Assembly: GCF_030253575.1 (NCBI RefSeq)
Contig: NC_080562.1
Span: 41,765,852 to 41,829,851, forward strand
Direction: 5' to 3'
Length of the DNA stretch: 64,000 nt
Source of the DNA: Rhododendron vialii
Lineage: Eukaryota; Streptophyta; Magnoliopsida; Ericales; Ericaceae
Part shown: one piece after another, positions 34,637 to 47,373 of the stretch
How the letters are laid out: every line of letters begins with the position of its first letter
How positions within the stretch are numbered: the stretch's first letter is position 1
The notes under the pieces: model-generated
The model's database searches: none
Told to the model about the DNA's origin: nothing
The model's input: only the letters and a program-made list of their open reading frames with translations
Position numbers and translations under genes: made by a program

Positions 34637-35804
34637 TTCCCTATCTTTAAATAAATGCAAGAACAAGGAAGGAAAGAATGAAGAAGTGAAGTGTGAGTTA
34701 GTGTGCATGGGTGTGAGGCTATTTATACTAGTGAACCTAGAATCTATTTCATATTTAGGAAATCAAATCAAATCAAGATCATAATCTTATAATATCTAAA
34801 CATAATCTTATATCTAATACTAATATCTAGTTATAAAATCTAAAACAAATCTTAATAAATCTAACTATATCTAATATGATTCTTTCCAGAATATTCTTTG
34901 AACCCTACGACTTTCTGTCTCGCGGGGACTCGTGCGTCACTCCCGAACCACAATGTTGTTAATAGGGTTGGGGCAATATTTGTAAAATAGAAATTGATAG
35001 ATACACCAAAAACACTCTAATTTTTATAAATCTTAAGTCATGACTTAGTATACTCTCTAAATCTTAATGGTAAGCTGCTCGCTTAATGTTAGCTCCTTAA
35101 TTTATATAACTACCCAATGAAGTTTGTCTATGTGAATAATACTATTAAATTCATAGCATTTTTTTTTTGAAGAACCGATCTCATTTGGGAACTATCTGCC
35201 AATATTGCCAAGCCTTAGAAAAATATCTAGTTGACAATCTAAATGCGTGCAGTTCTTGAAAGGTTACGCTGTCCGAACTTCGTTCTCAGAAAAATTGTCT
35301 AAACTTTACTGCAGACTAGGAAAAAAAATGTTTCGAATCTAACCACAGTGTCAGTGTTTCAATAAATTTTTTCAATAATTGTATTTTTAATTTTTAAGGT
35401 GAAAATTGGGTTATCACACAAGTATGAGTTCATAGCCAAATCCTTAGGGGTTTTAAGGGTTTTGCACAATAGTATCAAGGGCAAAATCTGCTCCAATCTC
35501 TCCCTCTCACATTTCGGCACTCACACACTAGGGTTCTAGATTTATTCTTTCTAGTCTTAGGTTTTAATGCAAGAATCAAATAGTATAATAAGATCTAGGA
35601 TTTTAATCCAAGTTTAGGCTTTCTTGGAGGAAAAGAATTTGTACTACAAATCATAGTATTAACTACAAGATCAATTTTTAGATTTCTCTCCTCATCTACA
35701 TGTACGTACTTGACATGTCTCTCCCAAATCTTTGTTAGATTTCTCAAATCTTTTCCTAGATCTCTCTCTATATATCTCTCAAGATCTCTCCTAGATTCAC
35801 CGAT

Positions 35805-36702
35805 ATCTTTCCTAAATTTTTAGGATCATTGATAAGCACCTAATAATGCATATTCTTGGTGCTTAAGTCCTTAGTTTTATCATATTTACTTTTATAAAGT
35901 AAGTGTTTTCTTTGATATTGCATGTAAGGTATGTTTTTAGTGTTTGCAGGTAAATCGTGTGAATAAGGCACATTTTGACGTCATGGATGGTCCAAGTGGG
36001 TCCAAGTACCCGAGGAACTAAGGAAGACCCTGTTGGCCCCTGAAAATTTGTCTAAGTATGGAAAAATGATTTTTCGAAGAAGTATCGATTTTCGAGATAA
36101 AAAATGGCGGTAATTGATCCTTGAATTTTTCTAAGAGCAACTTCAAATTTGCAAGGTTTTATTCGAAGAGTTAGGTCATGTTTTGAGCCATTTCTTCTAT
36201 AGAAAGGTGTTGTTTTCTGTTTTACACTAAAAGCTGGGGGTCAACATTTTGATTGGATTGAAATCTCAAATTTCTGGTAATGCCATTGTTTCCAAATGGG
36301 GAGTACTTTCTTATTTTCATTAAATAAATTAAAGTAAAGAAGAGGTAAAAAAAAGGTTTAAAATATAATTTTTACTTAAGTTTAGGAAATGAAAATAAGA
36401 TGTTGTGAAAGTTGTTGGGTGCTGTGAAGCTGAAGTTAAAGGCCTCGATACCGATACCAGGTTGTGGCGGTATCGGTACCGAGGAGGTTAGAGCGGCTAG
36501 CAATTAGTGCGCTCGGACCAATACCAAGGTTGTGGAGGTATCGGTATCGAGAGGCCTTCGCAGCGGATTTTTAGGGCGTTTTTTTGGGTTATTTCGTGAG
36601 CAAATGAGGGCCAGTATATAAACCCCATTATGTCACAATATTAAAAACACTAGATTACATTGCACTTTGTCACCCGTATCTTTCCTAGATTTTTAGGATC
36701 AT
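35805..36702. repeat. Insert bounded by a 25-bp direct repeat
   Basis: ATCTTTCCTAAATTTTTAGG and the next five bases at 35805-35829 recur at 36678-36702 with one mismatch. The roughly 850 bp between starts TGATAAGCACC and contains TTTTAGTGTTTGCAGGTAAA, a phrase I associate with LTR-type repeats. It also has two copies of a GGTTGTGG-GGTATCGGTA block (near 36462 and 36524). Confidence 0.55.
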
Positions 36703-36923
36703 GAACCTAAGGTTAGGGTTCTATAATAGTTGAGTACAAGAATATCAAGGTTCAAGATATGGAAAAATCCTATGATATCAAAGGATTTTTGCTAGCTCAT
36801 AGAGTTAAATTATAATAATACAATCACTTTAATAAATGATAAAATAATTTTTAGTAAAAGAATTATAATAAAATGTTTAATTTTATTCAAAAAAAATTGA
36901 CGTGAAAATTCGGGTTGTTATAT

Positions 36924-38502
36924 GTACAATTTCGGAAATATTTACCATAATTATCTTTTATTAAAAATTGATTTCTTCTAAATTTGCCACCAATGAGCTC
37001 AAGTCCTGGCTCCGCTCTTGCGTCGAGGTGTTGCAAAGCTATATCAATCTGATTATTTTCTTTTATCACAAGCGGTATGAGAATAATTAATTGTAAATAT
37101 CTGAATTACATTCAAATTGAAAACAATTCCACAACCAACCTAAGTAACAGCCTGAGAACAAAAAATACAAGGGAAATAATACTCACATACATGTAGCACA
37201 TGCAGATTCGAAATCTTGACCTCTTGATAATTGAGGTGCAGAAAGAGAAGTGCACAGACTAAAGTACTATTCTGTAAAGTAAGAAAAAGAGGTGCATAAG
37301 ATATACTTAATTAAGTCCTATATATCAATCGAGATAATATTGCATAAATGGGCATCACATGCATGCAACAAGAATTAAAAGCAGTACTCCAAGATTGACG
37401 CCGGAGTGGAGTGCTTCCCTTTAATGGTATTACTCCGTAACTCTCCCGGCCTTTTGTCTCCCGGCGCCAAGACCTTCAGCCCAACAGTATCAAGAGTGCA
37501 GTTACAAGTGTTGACAAGATAAAATATCGTCAGGATCGTTTAACTCTTTTTACAAAGTGCTAATCAAGCTATTCTGACAATATTGACTTTCGCCAATCAA
37601 AAAAGAAAAAAGAACTGTCTCCTTCCAGCCATTGTTTACACTTTACAGGAACTATCGAAAGGTACTTAACACTTAACCCTTGGGTACACTGTAAACGATC
37701 ATTAGTTGTGATGGGTTAGTTTTGTTAAACTGGGTTTGAATAGTATTCCAATATTTTTTTCAAATCTGGTTAATTCGGTTGCTATCTTTTGCAGTTAACA
37801 GTTATTAAACAAACAAAAAGAAAAAAAGTACTTTTGTAATATATGCATCTCCTTTATATAAATATACATTTGATTGTCCATCGGACCCATTTGGTTGCAT
37901 CTTTCGCCTATTTAAATATAGCATTAATCATAACATGCTATTCTGATTAGATTTTTGCTTTCTTGCTTTATGCAAAAGCAAATGCATGTTCTTATTCTCG
38001 GAAAAAAGTCAGTATTGTTAATTGTAATTAAAGAGGTTTGAATTCTTGTCAAATGCGTAAAAGTATAACGGCGCCTACTTTAGTCATATAATCCTTCAAA
38101 ATGTCTTGCGCCCTGCTTTCAATGCTCACACCGCACTTCCATTTTTAGTAATTAGGAAAATATTTCAAAAAGACACTTTCTACGCTTGTACACGTGCTCC
38201 AGCCTGTTTGCGCACTCGCACACGAATTATGTGACTCTTACACGCCTTCCACTTACCAATCCACTTGATGCAAAAGCAAATCATTGACTACTAACTCTAG
38301 AGCTAGGGAGAGAGATAGAGGAGAGAGGTTCCTATTTTTCCCTATAATCATGCAAAAAAACAAATGTTACTTTGAGCAAGATCATACTACTATTTTATCT
38401 GGTTATTAGAATGTCCATGTACGTTTTAAGCAGTTTGGGGCCACAATGATCGAACCCTGGCTAGTTATAATAATGCTGTTGGCTTTATACTGTAGAGTTA
38501 GA

Positions 38503-38563
<61 letters not shown>

Positions 38564-39528
38564 GTGTATAGTCAGCAAAAAGAGGACCTTTGGGGGAGAA
38601 AGAATGAAGATTTTAGGCATCAATTGAAAGACAAAGAGATAGATTAATTATTGTTTAATCGGGTCATTCCAAAAATCAAGGTTCAGTTAGCTACCTGATT
38701 AGTCCTTTAAACTACTCATGATTAGTCCTTTAAACTACTCATGACTAGACTAATTATATATGGAATCCAATTTAAGCACTATTCCGAAGCAACTTCTGGA
38801 TGCCCCAACAGTGCTATACGTACATGCGGTGAGGTTTCCTTCCATTTCTTAGGATGTCTGGGTCAGCTAATTACGGACACCTCAACTAATTTTTGACCAA
38901 TCGTTTACTAGCGGATCGACGACCTATTTAAAGCCGAAACAAAACTTTTTATGGAATGACTCCACAAGAATTGATAGCAGTTTCAGGTCTTTTGGGAGGA
39001 GCTTAGCAAACTCCAAGTTTCAGGTCTTGATCACCAAACCAATCGTTTTGGGTTAAATAAATAGTAGGAGTAGTAATTATATTATTTAATTATAATTATC
39101 TTTACCTAAACGTGGACTTACTAGCTAGTTTAACTGAAGATCAGATGTTCCCTTCCCCAATTAAGTTCACAAATGGTTTCATTTACATTTCCACGCGTTC
39201 TAGAAGCGAAGGAGGAGAAGGCAGAGAGTCAAATATCGGCGAGCATTTTTTACGGTAAGCTTAATCATGGAGTAAAATCTGTTTTAATTAATTTAATTAA
39301 TAATTAAAGGAGAAGTATAAAAAACACAAGAGACCCGGAAGCTTGTTATCAACTCTATCCAACACGTGAATGTTTCAACCCTCTCTCTCTCTCTCTTTTG
39401 GTAAACACTCTCAGACTCTCTCTCTCTCTCTCTCTCTGGAAAGTCATCTGGCCGTGATAGACGCCGGTTCCCGTGATACTAGGACGGACCGTTAATGTTT
39501 CAATTTGTCCTTTTAGGATTCAACCATG
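36924..39528. other. Gene desert with GT/AT microsatellite
   Basis: No gene seen. 38502-38520 is a GT repeat continuing into an AT repeat at 38521-38561. CT repeats lie near 39380-39437. Small open frames have no family match. Confidence 0.5.
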
Positions 39529-39535
39529 CATATAT

Positions 39536-39758
39536 CGGACCCGGGGACCCTGCCGAGCGGCACCCCTACCGAGCGGGAGTTGAGCGGGCAATCTGGCCGT
39601 TCATCTCGAAATCAACGGCCCGGATCAAAACATCTTTTTCCTTATCTTTTTCTTTTTTTTTAAATCCGTTCGGTACCTTTGCATCCGGGCTGTCCAAAAC
39701 ACTTTTGGACAGTCGAGATGCGCTCGGCACCCCTGCCTCGGCAGGGTCTCCTGGTCCG
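39536..39758. mobile_element. GC-rich MITE with 7-bp target duplication
   Basis: Inverted ends CGGACCCGGGGACCCTGCCG (39536 on) and CGGCAGGGTCTCCTGGTCCG (ending 39758) match with few differences. Both are flanked by an identical CATATAT (39529-39535, 39759-39765). Sub-terminal GAGCGGCACCCC and GCTCGGCACCCC words also pair loosely, and TCCAAAACACTTTTGGA forms an inner palindrome. The 223-bp body is much richer in GC than its surroundings. No coding capacity. Confidence 0.7.
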
Positions 39759-39821
39759 CATATATCCTTCAACTCTAAGAGGTTTTTTTTTTTTGATCCG
39801 TTCAATCCAAGAGGTTGTTTG

Positions 39822-40350
39822 GTAAAAGTTTAGATAGAATTAATACTGGTTAATTTTTCGCATGATGAGTCAAGCGAGATAGATAGAGAGAGTGATAAGC
39901 GAAGAGAAAACTTAATAAAATCGTGCTAATTAGAGAGACGGGTACGTAGTTGTGAGAACCCCAAGTGAAAAGATTTTACTTACGGCTTGTTTGAAATTTG
40001 GGCAAAACAAAGGAGTCAGAAAGTAAACTTAATACGAAAAGTGTGTAGCAATAATTCACCTTATTCAATGAGAGAGTAGTCGTGGTTTGAACATTTGGTC
40101 CTAGCCAGTAGTTGATACAGTATATATACTTGACGAATATAACTTTGTGGCAAAAACTGAAATTTAATTTCCAGAAACACGTTTTACGGGGAGGGTTGGT
40201 AAAAGTTTCCCGGATAATATATACTAAGTACGCGGAGAGATAGATAGAGAGACGAGATTATATATATAATAAGTGGATAGAAAACTTATTTAAAATTGCG
40301 CTAAGAGAGAGAGGGGGGTGGTTCTGGGAAACCCAAGTAAACAAAAAAAT
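39822..40350. repeat. Diverged direct duplication
   Basis: GGTAAAAGTTTAGATAGAAT with GAGATAGATAGAGAGA, GAAAACTTA and AACCCAAGT-like landmarks (39822-39975) recurs as GGTAAAAGTTTCCCGGATAA with GAGATAGATAGAGAGA, GAAAACTTA and AACCCAAGT (40199-40346). The period is about 377 bp. Confidence 0.6.
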
Positions 40351-40373
40351 CTGTTGATTATTAATGTCATGTA

Positions 40374-40777
40374 CTCCCTCCATCCCCATTTTTTAGTTCA
40401 TTTTGGGGATTCTAGGCTAGCTCCCATATCAGGAATTTGGGCTAATTAAGTATTTGCGTGTTTAAGAGGGTCTTTATACCCCTCGCTACTCGGTAATTGC
40501 TTAGTAAAGGTGGTAAGTGAAATTAATCTTTTATCCTTTTGTGTTTAAAAAAATAAATAAAGAGAACACAATTATTGCACTTTTAAAAACTAGTTTTTTC
40601 TCATCTTATCCTTCAATCACTGTCTTCTCTTACTTTTTTAAGCACTACTAATTTAAAAAATACAAGGGTAGAAAAGGAATTTCGTTGTCTATCACCCATT
40701 TAGTTAAGAAGTGGAACAATCTTTTCGGAATGGCAAAAAGTACTAACCGGAATCGAAAAAATGGGAACGGAGGGGAG
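40374..40777. mobile_element. Stowaway-like MITE
   Basis: TACTCCCTCCATCCCCATTTTT at 40372 is mirrored by AAAAATGGGAACGGAGGGGAG, TA ending at 40779. TA target at both ends. Length is about 404 bp, longer than usual for the family. Confidence 0.75.
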
Positions 40778-40779
40778 TA

Positions 40780-43047
40780 ATAATTTTTCAAAAGTTGGGT
40801 TCACTCATTACCTGAAATTGTCGGTTTGACATTGACATTGAAGACATTGAAGGTGGTTAAAAAGCTATAAACTGATCATAAAAAGTGTAGGGAGGAGGAG
40901 ATGGTGGAGTGGTCAAAAAAGATGGTAGCTAGAGTTTATTTATGCCCCTTGTCACGAGTTCTTGTCAATAATACTCCTTCTTTTACCATTTATGGCCCCC
41001 ACACATGGCAAGAAATCTACTATTTGGCGATCGTAATTTATTACTGTACTACATTTAGAAACTACTCCTACTAGGAATTTTTGAGACTCAGGTGGGAGAT
41101 TTACGGCTTTAACTGCTTTGTCTCCAAAAAGGGGTGAAAAAGATTGGGTTTCAAGCCAAATGTGTCACACTGGTAAAAATATAGTGGTTGGGAGCCTCTA
41201 AAGTTAACGACCGGACAAATCTTCAGTGATTACAAGCCTTTTCAGAAGCACTTGGCCAAACTTCCAGCTGGGGTTTGGATACACGTACGTACATTCTTCC
41301 AAATTCAAGGGTCAAAAATCGTTAATTTAGTGTTTGTTTGGATCATGGATAACAGCGCTGTCTGAATTGGGGCCTGATAATCGTGGCAAGGTGATTTCAT
41401 CATGTTTGGATTCAAAGTTGAAGATTAAGTATGATTTAAAAACAAACTGTTGATTTTGATGAAACCTCGTGTTCATTCCTTAAAAGAATTTATATACAGA
41501 AGCAAGCCTGCACAATTAATAGATCAAAAAATCATCGAGTAAAACCGTGATGGATTCTGACAAGGAGAAGTTTTTGGTAAAACCGTGATGGGTTCTGACT
41601 AGAAGAAGTTTTTGGGTGCCGAACGAGTACCACATTGGCGATCCGGACTGTCCAAGCAGAGGACAACCCAATCCACCTAGGTGCATTCCAGGTAGTTATA
41701 ATCAAGACTTGCTCAGTTCAGTTAACATAAACCGGCCACTTTACAGATAATAACAATTCAAGGGCCTCAGGAAGCTTTGGTCTAGCTAGGGTCGACTCTC
41801 ATCCGAGTGCTATCGATTACTGTATTAAGCTTAAGCCAGATCACATGGTGTTGTGTCCCGAATTTAATTGGGCCCCTTGCTAGTGAATGATAGATTTAGT
41901 TCACCGGATTAATCAGTCCATAGGGCCCCGGAGTCGATTTATAAAAAAAGTGCCGGATGACAATTTAGAATGGAAGAATGGAGGACTGTTAGGATTCAAC
42001 TTATGACAATGCAATCAATGGTTTTGTTTTGTTTTGTTTGACAGTCAGGTTGTCGGGCCAGCTTACGCGCACCTCGACTAATCCTCTCCCGATCCGGTCA
42101 AACGGAGGCCATTCACACCGGGACTAGGGGAGTCACAAGAAATTATTTTCTTGCGGCATGACCCCAATTAATTGTGTAAAGAGCATACCCACCAACCAAT
42201 CTGACCGACTCTCGGGGTTACAATGCAATTAATCAATGTTGTTATTCAAGAATAACTGCTTTGAATACTAACCAAAGTAGTAGGTAGTTTTCAACTTTGG
42301 TTGGGCGCTATGTCCCAAGCATGGTCTTGTAAGGGCATACAAGGGAACAGTCTTCCCCTAATTATTGAAGCATGCCATGTTATAAACTGTTTGGTTAAAG
42401 GATTCTTGAGACAAAATTGAACATGGGGACAAGCTCATGTAGCTATCAGTTGAGGACAAGCCTTCAAGAAATCTTCACTAGCTAGCTTAGGACATAAATA
42501 GACTCTAGTGCTATTGATCTGGTGCATGCATATAGTGCTTTTCTTAGTCCTCCTTTTATGTATATTTAATGATCCTAAACTTGGGAAAGCTGAATGGGTC
42601 AATGGTTTGAGGATTATTTACTCATAAATCAAAAATAACAGAGACTTCTGGTAAGGATATAGCAACGTACAGTTTATTTCTCACTCGTATTCATTTCTTG
42701 TACATATGTCAGGTTCATGCAATTATATGTTCAGGGCAGCAGGGGACAAGGGTAATTAAAGAGGTCATTCTCATGCATGAAGTTGGTAACAATGAACCTA
42801 AATTTTCACTAAGTTCGTATTCATGGTGTGTGATATGGATTTTCATCTCCGGCCACAAAACTTCGTGAGGGCGCGGACGTAGGGTACACCCCAAACAAGG
42901 AGTGTGTATCGGAGAATTTCCCTTTTTTTCCTGTATCTATGGCATGTTCTTTAGCTTTTTATACCAAGGTCCACTTAGCCGTCTCTGTAATTGGCAGAAA
43001 AAAAGAAGATAATAATTGTATCACATCACACGGATAGTAAGGATTCA

Positions 43048-43093
<46 letters not shown>

Positions 43094-43516
43094 AGAGATC
43101 TCAGTCGTCAAGCCAAGGTGATATTTGAACCATCCATTGCCGAGCATTAACGGCCCGGATGGGGCCAACACCATAGTCCTCGAGTTCGATTTCATGATCA
43201 TGTTCCTTGACTTTGAAGTACTAGTATAGAAACTTGAGTTGTGAGTTCAATGGTATTGGAAATGGTAGCTAGAAGGGCATGAAATTTAGGGTTTCTTTCA
43301 AATTATTCTAATGGAGTAGAGCGATTAAATCGAGACATACTGTTTTGTGCTCAAGAAGTTACATCAATACGAGCTTCTTTCTGTGGCTAGGTTTTGATTA
43401 TAGGCTTCAGGATATACTAAACATGGTTGGAGATGTTTTTGGAAAACCCACAAATTCACATGCTTTGTTTTCCTTATCACGTGGGCTAAACTTGGATTAT
43501 AGATATTGATGTCCGA
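40780..43516. other. Gene desert
   Basis: No gene seen. A 38-bp tandem pair (GTAAAACCGTGATGG with GAAGTTTTTG) lies at 41539-41613. A CT microsatellite lies at 43053-43089. The rest is AT-rich without recognised repeats. Confidence 0.5.
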
Positions 43517-46500
43517 TTTTTTTTTTTTTTTAAAATGTCATTGTATTCCAAAGAAACCAGCTCAAGATACATCACTGGACAAGATGGAAACTAAAGCGGG
43601 CGGAATACAACCTGAAAAACTCAAAAAGTTCCTCTCCCTACGGTGAGAAGCAATCTAGTGCGCCGCACTGTTACATTTCCTACCACACCAAACGAATGAC
43701 CACTTTTTAGATACAACCCACTCTCTAATGTTATTCACAATTGCCTCGATCTTCCATGAGCACTGCATCGACGAGTCGCAAACCGAGTTAATCAGATTTT
43801 GACAATCAGATTCAAAGATGACCTCTATAAGATCCTGTTCCATAGCCACAATACAAGCAATCCTTAGAGCCCATGCTTCGATAGCCAAAGCAGAAGAAAC
43901 AGACACACAACCATAACGCCATAGAATAGCAGATCCACCACTTACTCTAGCAATAATGCCAAAGGCAGCCAAGCTGCGAGAGGATTTAAACGCTCCATCG
44001 ATATTGAATTTAACCACTCCCGGAGGGGGAGATCTCCAACGAGACTCTCGAACAGGCGTAGGAACGCCTTGAACAGATCCCACGAACACTACTTGCAAAA
44101 AATCTGAGTTGGTTCTTCTAGCTTGCTCGATCACTTCTTCGGGCTTTGGGAATTTCCCATTGAACACAAAGTTGTTTCTGGCCTTCCAAATTTCCCAACA
44201 CAATTGAAAGATGGCACCCACGTCCTCGTCTGTAGATTCCTTAGCAAGGTTTCCACATAACAAATCTTCTACCCATTTATCCACTGACTCAACCTCCTTA
44301 TAATGGGACCAAAAAGACTTGCCGCTTCCAAACCACACTGCCCTACTCCACTGGCAATGAAACAGCACATGCTCGATAGTCTCGCTTGCATTGTTGCAGA
44401 TTGGGCACTGAGAGGATGAAGCACATTTTCTCCGAAATAGATTTGCTCAACAAGATACCCAATTTTTCACAGCTTTCCAAACAAACATACGAACTTTGGG
44501 CATAGCCTTCACCTTCCACAAACGATTCCACATAGACTTTGAGGGACTAAACGAACAAGAAGGAGGGGCTGGATTTCCTTCCATAGATTTGATAACCTTC
44601 TGAGCATAGCCTGACTTCACCGTGTACTTTCCGGAGTTAGTATGTCGCCAAATCAGCTTGTCCTGGGCCCTGATAAAACTGATTGGAATATTGCAAATTT
44701 TCTGCACCTCCTCCAAAGGGATGCAAGATTCAAGCTTTCCCCTATCCCAAACCTTGGTTGTAGGTTTAATGAATTCTGCTACCTTCACCTCATCAACATG
44801 ATTTCCAGTTGGTTTAGTAACTACTCCTCCAAGAATATCTGGAACCCATTTATCTTCCCAGAACCGAATTAATTCACCATTTCCCACATTCCACTAGGCC
44901 CCTTCCTGAATAAGTTTCCTCCCTTCAAGTAGGCTACTCCTAATCCACGAAGGCCGTGAACCCCTTTCAGCCTTCATACAAGAATTCTTGGGGAAATACA
45001 AGCTCTTAAGCACCTTAACCCATAGGGCATTTGGGTTGTTCATCATACGCCAAAATTGCTTAGCGAGAAGGGCTATATTAAACGACTCAAAATCCTTAAA
45101 CCCTATCCCTCCCATAGATTTTGGAGATGAAAGCTTATGCCACGCTCCCCAATGAATTTTCCTTCCACTTACCCCTTTGCCCCACCAAAAGTTACAAGTC
45201 ACCGAATTCAAGCAAGCACAGAGGGAGCTAGGCACTTTGAAACACATAAAAGTATACTTAGGAATAGGCTGGAAAACTGACTTGATAATCACCTCTTTTC
45301 CAACATGGTTGAGTTGATCATTTCCCCACCCTTGAGCCTTACGCATAATTTTATCTCTGAGGTAACCCAAAGCCTTCCTGTTGGATCTTCCCCAAAACGC
45401 CGGGAGTCCCAAATATTGCACTGCCTCCTTCATCTCTTCCATGCCCATTATCCCTTTAATTTCTTCTTTGAGGCTGACTTCAGTGTTTGGAGAGAAAAAA
45501 AGGCTTGATTTCTGAATATTCAAAGACAAACCAGAAGCCTCACTAAAGCAAGCAACGAGGTCCATGAAATTTAAACAAGATTGAGAGACTGCATCAAGGA
45601 AGACAAGAGAGTCATCCGCAAATAAAAGATCGGATACCACTGGGCCTCTTTTTTTCATACAAATCCCCCAAATGGACTTGTTCACCACAGCGTTTTGCAT
45701 AAGGATTGAGAACACATCCGCAACGATCAGAAATAAATAAGGCGACAACGGATCACCTTGACGAAGCCCTCTACTAGGAGAAATGTTGCAAACCTGACCC
45801 CCATTCACTGTGATAGAGTACTTTACTGAGCAAACACACTGCTTTACCCATTCAATCCATCTCCCATCGAAACCCATCTTTTCCATTACTCTGAATAGAA
45901 AGTCCCAACACACCTTATCATAAGCCTTGCTAAGGTCCAACTTCACTACCACCGAGGCCTTTTTACCACTCTTCTTGTGTTTTAGAAAATGAAAAACTTC
46001 ATGAGCCACAATAATGTTGTTCTGGATTTGACTCCCATGTATGAATGCAGATTGCTGCTCTGAAATAATTCCAGGAATAAAAGGCTGAAGTCTGTTTGTT
46101 AGCACTTTTGAAACAACCTTATAAATGAAGCGACATAAGCTAATAGGTCGTAGCTGGTTCATGGATTCAGGATTTGGAACCTTAGGGATGAGAGTAACAT
46201 TAGTCTGGTTAACCTCTTTCAAAAGAACACCCTCTTGGAAGAAAAGTTGAACAGCTTGGAACACTTCATCTCCCACCTTCTCCCAATAATTTTAATAAAA
46301 AAGGCCTGGAAAACCATCTGACCCAGGGGCCTTAAGCGGTCCCATTTGGAAAACTGCCATTTTCACCTCCTCCTTAGTAACATTCCTCACAAGGCTGGCA
46401 TTACATTCTGGGGATATAGTGGGGTCAATAAGGCTGATAAGATCCTCGTACTCCCTATCCCCCAGGCTTGCATATAACTCCTGGAAGTGCAGCTTGATGA

Positions 46501-46640
46501 TTCCAGCAATTTCTTTAGGCTCTGATATCCAATTGCCCTCTTTATCCTTAAGCTTCAGAATTTGGTTACGCTGGCGCCTTTGGATCGTTGAGAGGTGAAA
46601 AAAACGAGAGTTTCTCACCTTGCTTGGATTGACATTTTGG
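43517..46640 (-). pseudogene. 5'-truncated LINE (non-LTR retrotransposon), four stops
   Basis: On the minus strand one frame runs from about 46640 to a natural stop at 43562, followed by a poly(A) tail (T-run at 43517-43531 on plus). In order it encodes the endonuclease-RT linker (FFHLSTIQRRQRNQI, GPLKAPGSDGFPGLF) and reverse transcriptase (LIPKVPNPESMNQLRPISL, KLDLSKAYDKV, SRGLRQGDPLSPYLFL, catalytic LLFADDSLVF). A zinc-finger RVT domain (RRKCASSSQCPICNN, ETIEHVLFHC) and an RNase H domain (FNIDGAFKSS, EAWALRIA, VIFESDCQNLI) follow. The endonuclease is missing. In-frame stops lie at 46292-46294 (TAA), 44894-44896 (TAG), 44447-44449 (TGA) and 43655-43657 (TAG). No frameshift is seen. It cannot make full-length protein. 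Confidence 0.92.
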
Positions 46641-47227
46641 GAGTAACTTTTAACTCTCGGCACAGTTTTCAATAAATTTTTCTCTCTATCTCTCTCCACT
46701 CATTACCACTCCAACTCTCAAAAATAACTTTCTAAAATCTAAACCAAACAAAGTGTCTATCTCCCATTTGAAGCCACTTAATCCTGGAGCGCTGGTGCCA
46801 ATACATGGCCTCCTTTTGCCACAAGTCCTCTAAGCAACGAGCCAAACCTTTTTCCTCCGATTAGTACAGCTTTTGGCACGCGTGATCTCCTCAACAAATT
46901 CCTATTACACCGACGGTTTAGACCACATCAGTGAACTCGGAGTGGGCCGACAATGCCCGCACAATATGGCACTGTGCATTGTGCACAGTGCCCACCTAAA
47001 ACAGAGATGCATAGGCCTCAACCCGTATACGTAAAGCCCGAAGTTATCCGTAAGGATTGTAAATAAACGGCCTTGCCCGGCCCGGCCCAGTCCGTGTGTA
47101 GAATGTAAGATTTAACCACTCAACAATGAGCAACATTATTTGAAAAGGAAACAGAAACATTTACTGGATAAATAACTGAATGTTGACAGAGCAAAGCAGA
47201 AGACATGCCCATTCATATTCCACCTGC
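46641..47227. other. Gene-free stretch
   Basis: Contains a GC-rich patch with GCCCGGCCCGGCCC near 47076-47089. The LINE junction cannot be placed exactly and no target duplication was found. Confidence 0.4.
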
Positions 47228-47373
47228 TCACAATCTGTAAAAGCTCTTACAGGAACCATAAATCGATACACAAAACAGTTCTGTACCAGCACAAAAAACC
47301 ACCAAAATGAAGGCTGCAACTGGAAGTAGTGCAAGGAAGATGATACAAACTAGAGCCCAGATAGCGCCAACAC
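47228..47373 (-). other. Orphan hydrophobic last-exon candidate
   Basis: On the minus strand, after a T-rich acceptor (CTTTTTTAG), one frame reads GVGAIWALVCIIFLALLPVA then AFILVVFC and ends YRL-stop. It is a strong transmembrane helix in 48 codons with a split first codon. No upstream exon was identified. It could be the last exon of a small membrane protein, an alternative 3' exon of the LBP/BPI gene, or chance. I do not recognise a family. Confidence 0.25.

Larger units (their letters stand above)
33264..36923. mobile_element. Composite element with inverted ends, family unknown
   Basis: The left end reads TGTGACGCCTCGATTTTTGA, then ACGTCAATTT. The far right end, read inward from 36923, gives TATAACAACCCGAATTTTCA then CGTCAATTT, AATAAA and AACATTT in the same order. 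A second right-like end at 35418 reads inward TGTGATAACCCAATTTTCAC. So there are one left end and two right ends, possibly nested or partly duplicated copies. No transposase, gag or pol was found. It contains the tandem array at 33724-34050 and a direct-repeat-bounded insert at 35830-36677. Confidence 0.4.

Noticed and set aside
36887-37069. 60-codon minus frame with RAEPGLELIGG
   Set aside because: Short and isolated; the phrase is suggestive of repeat-derived sequence but no domain can be named.
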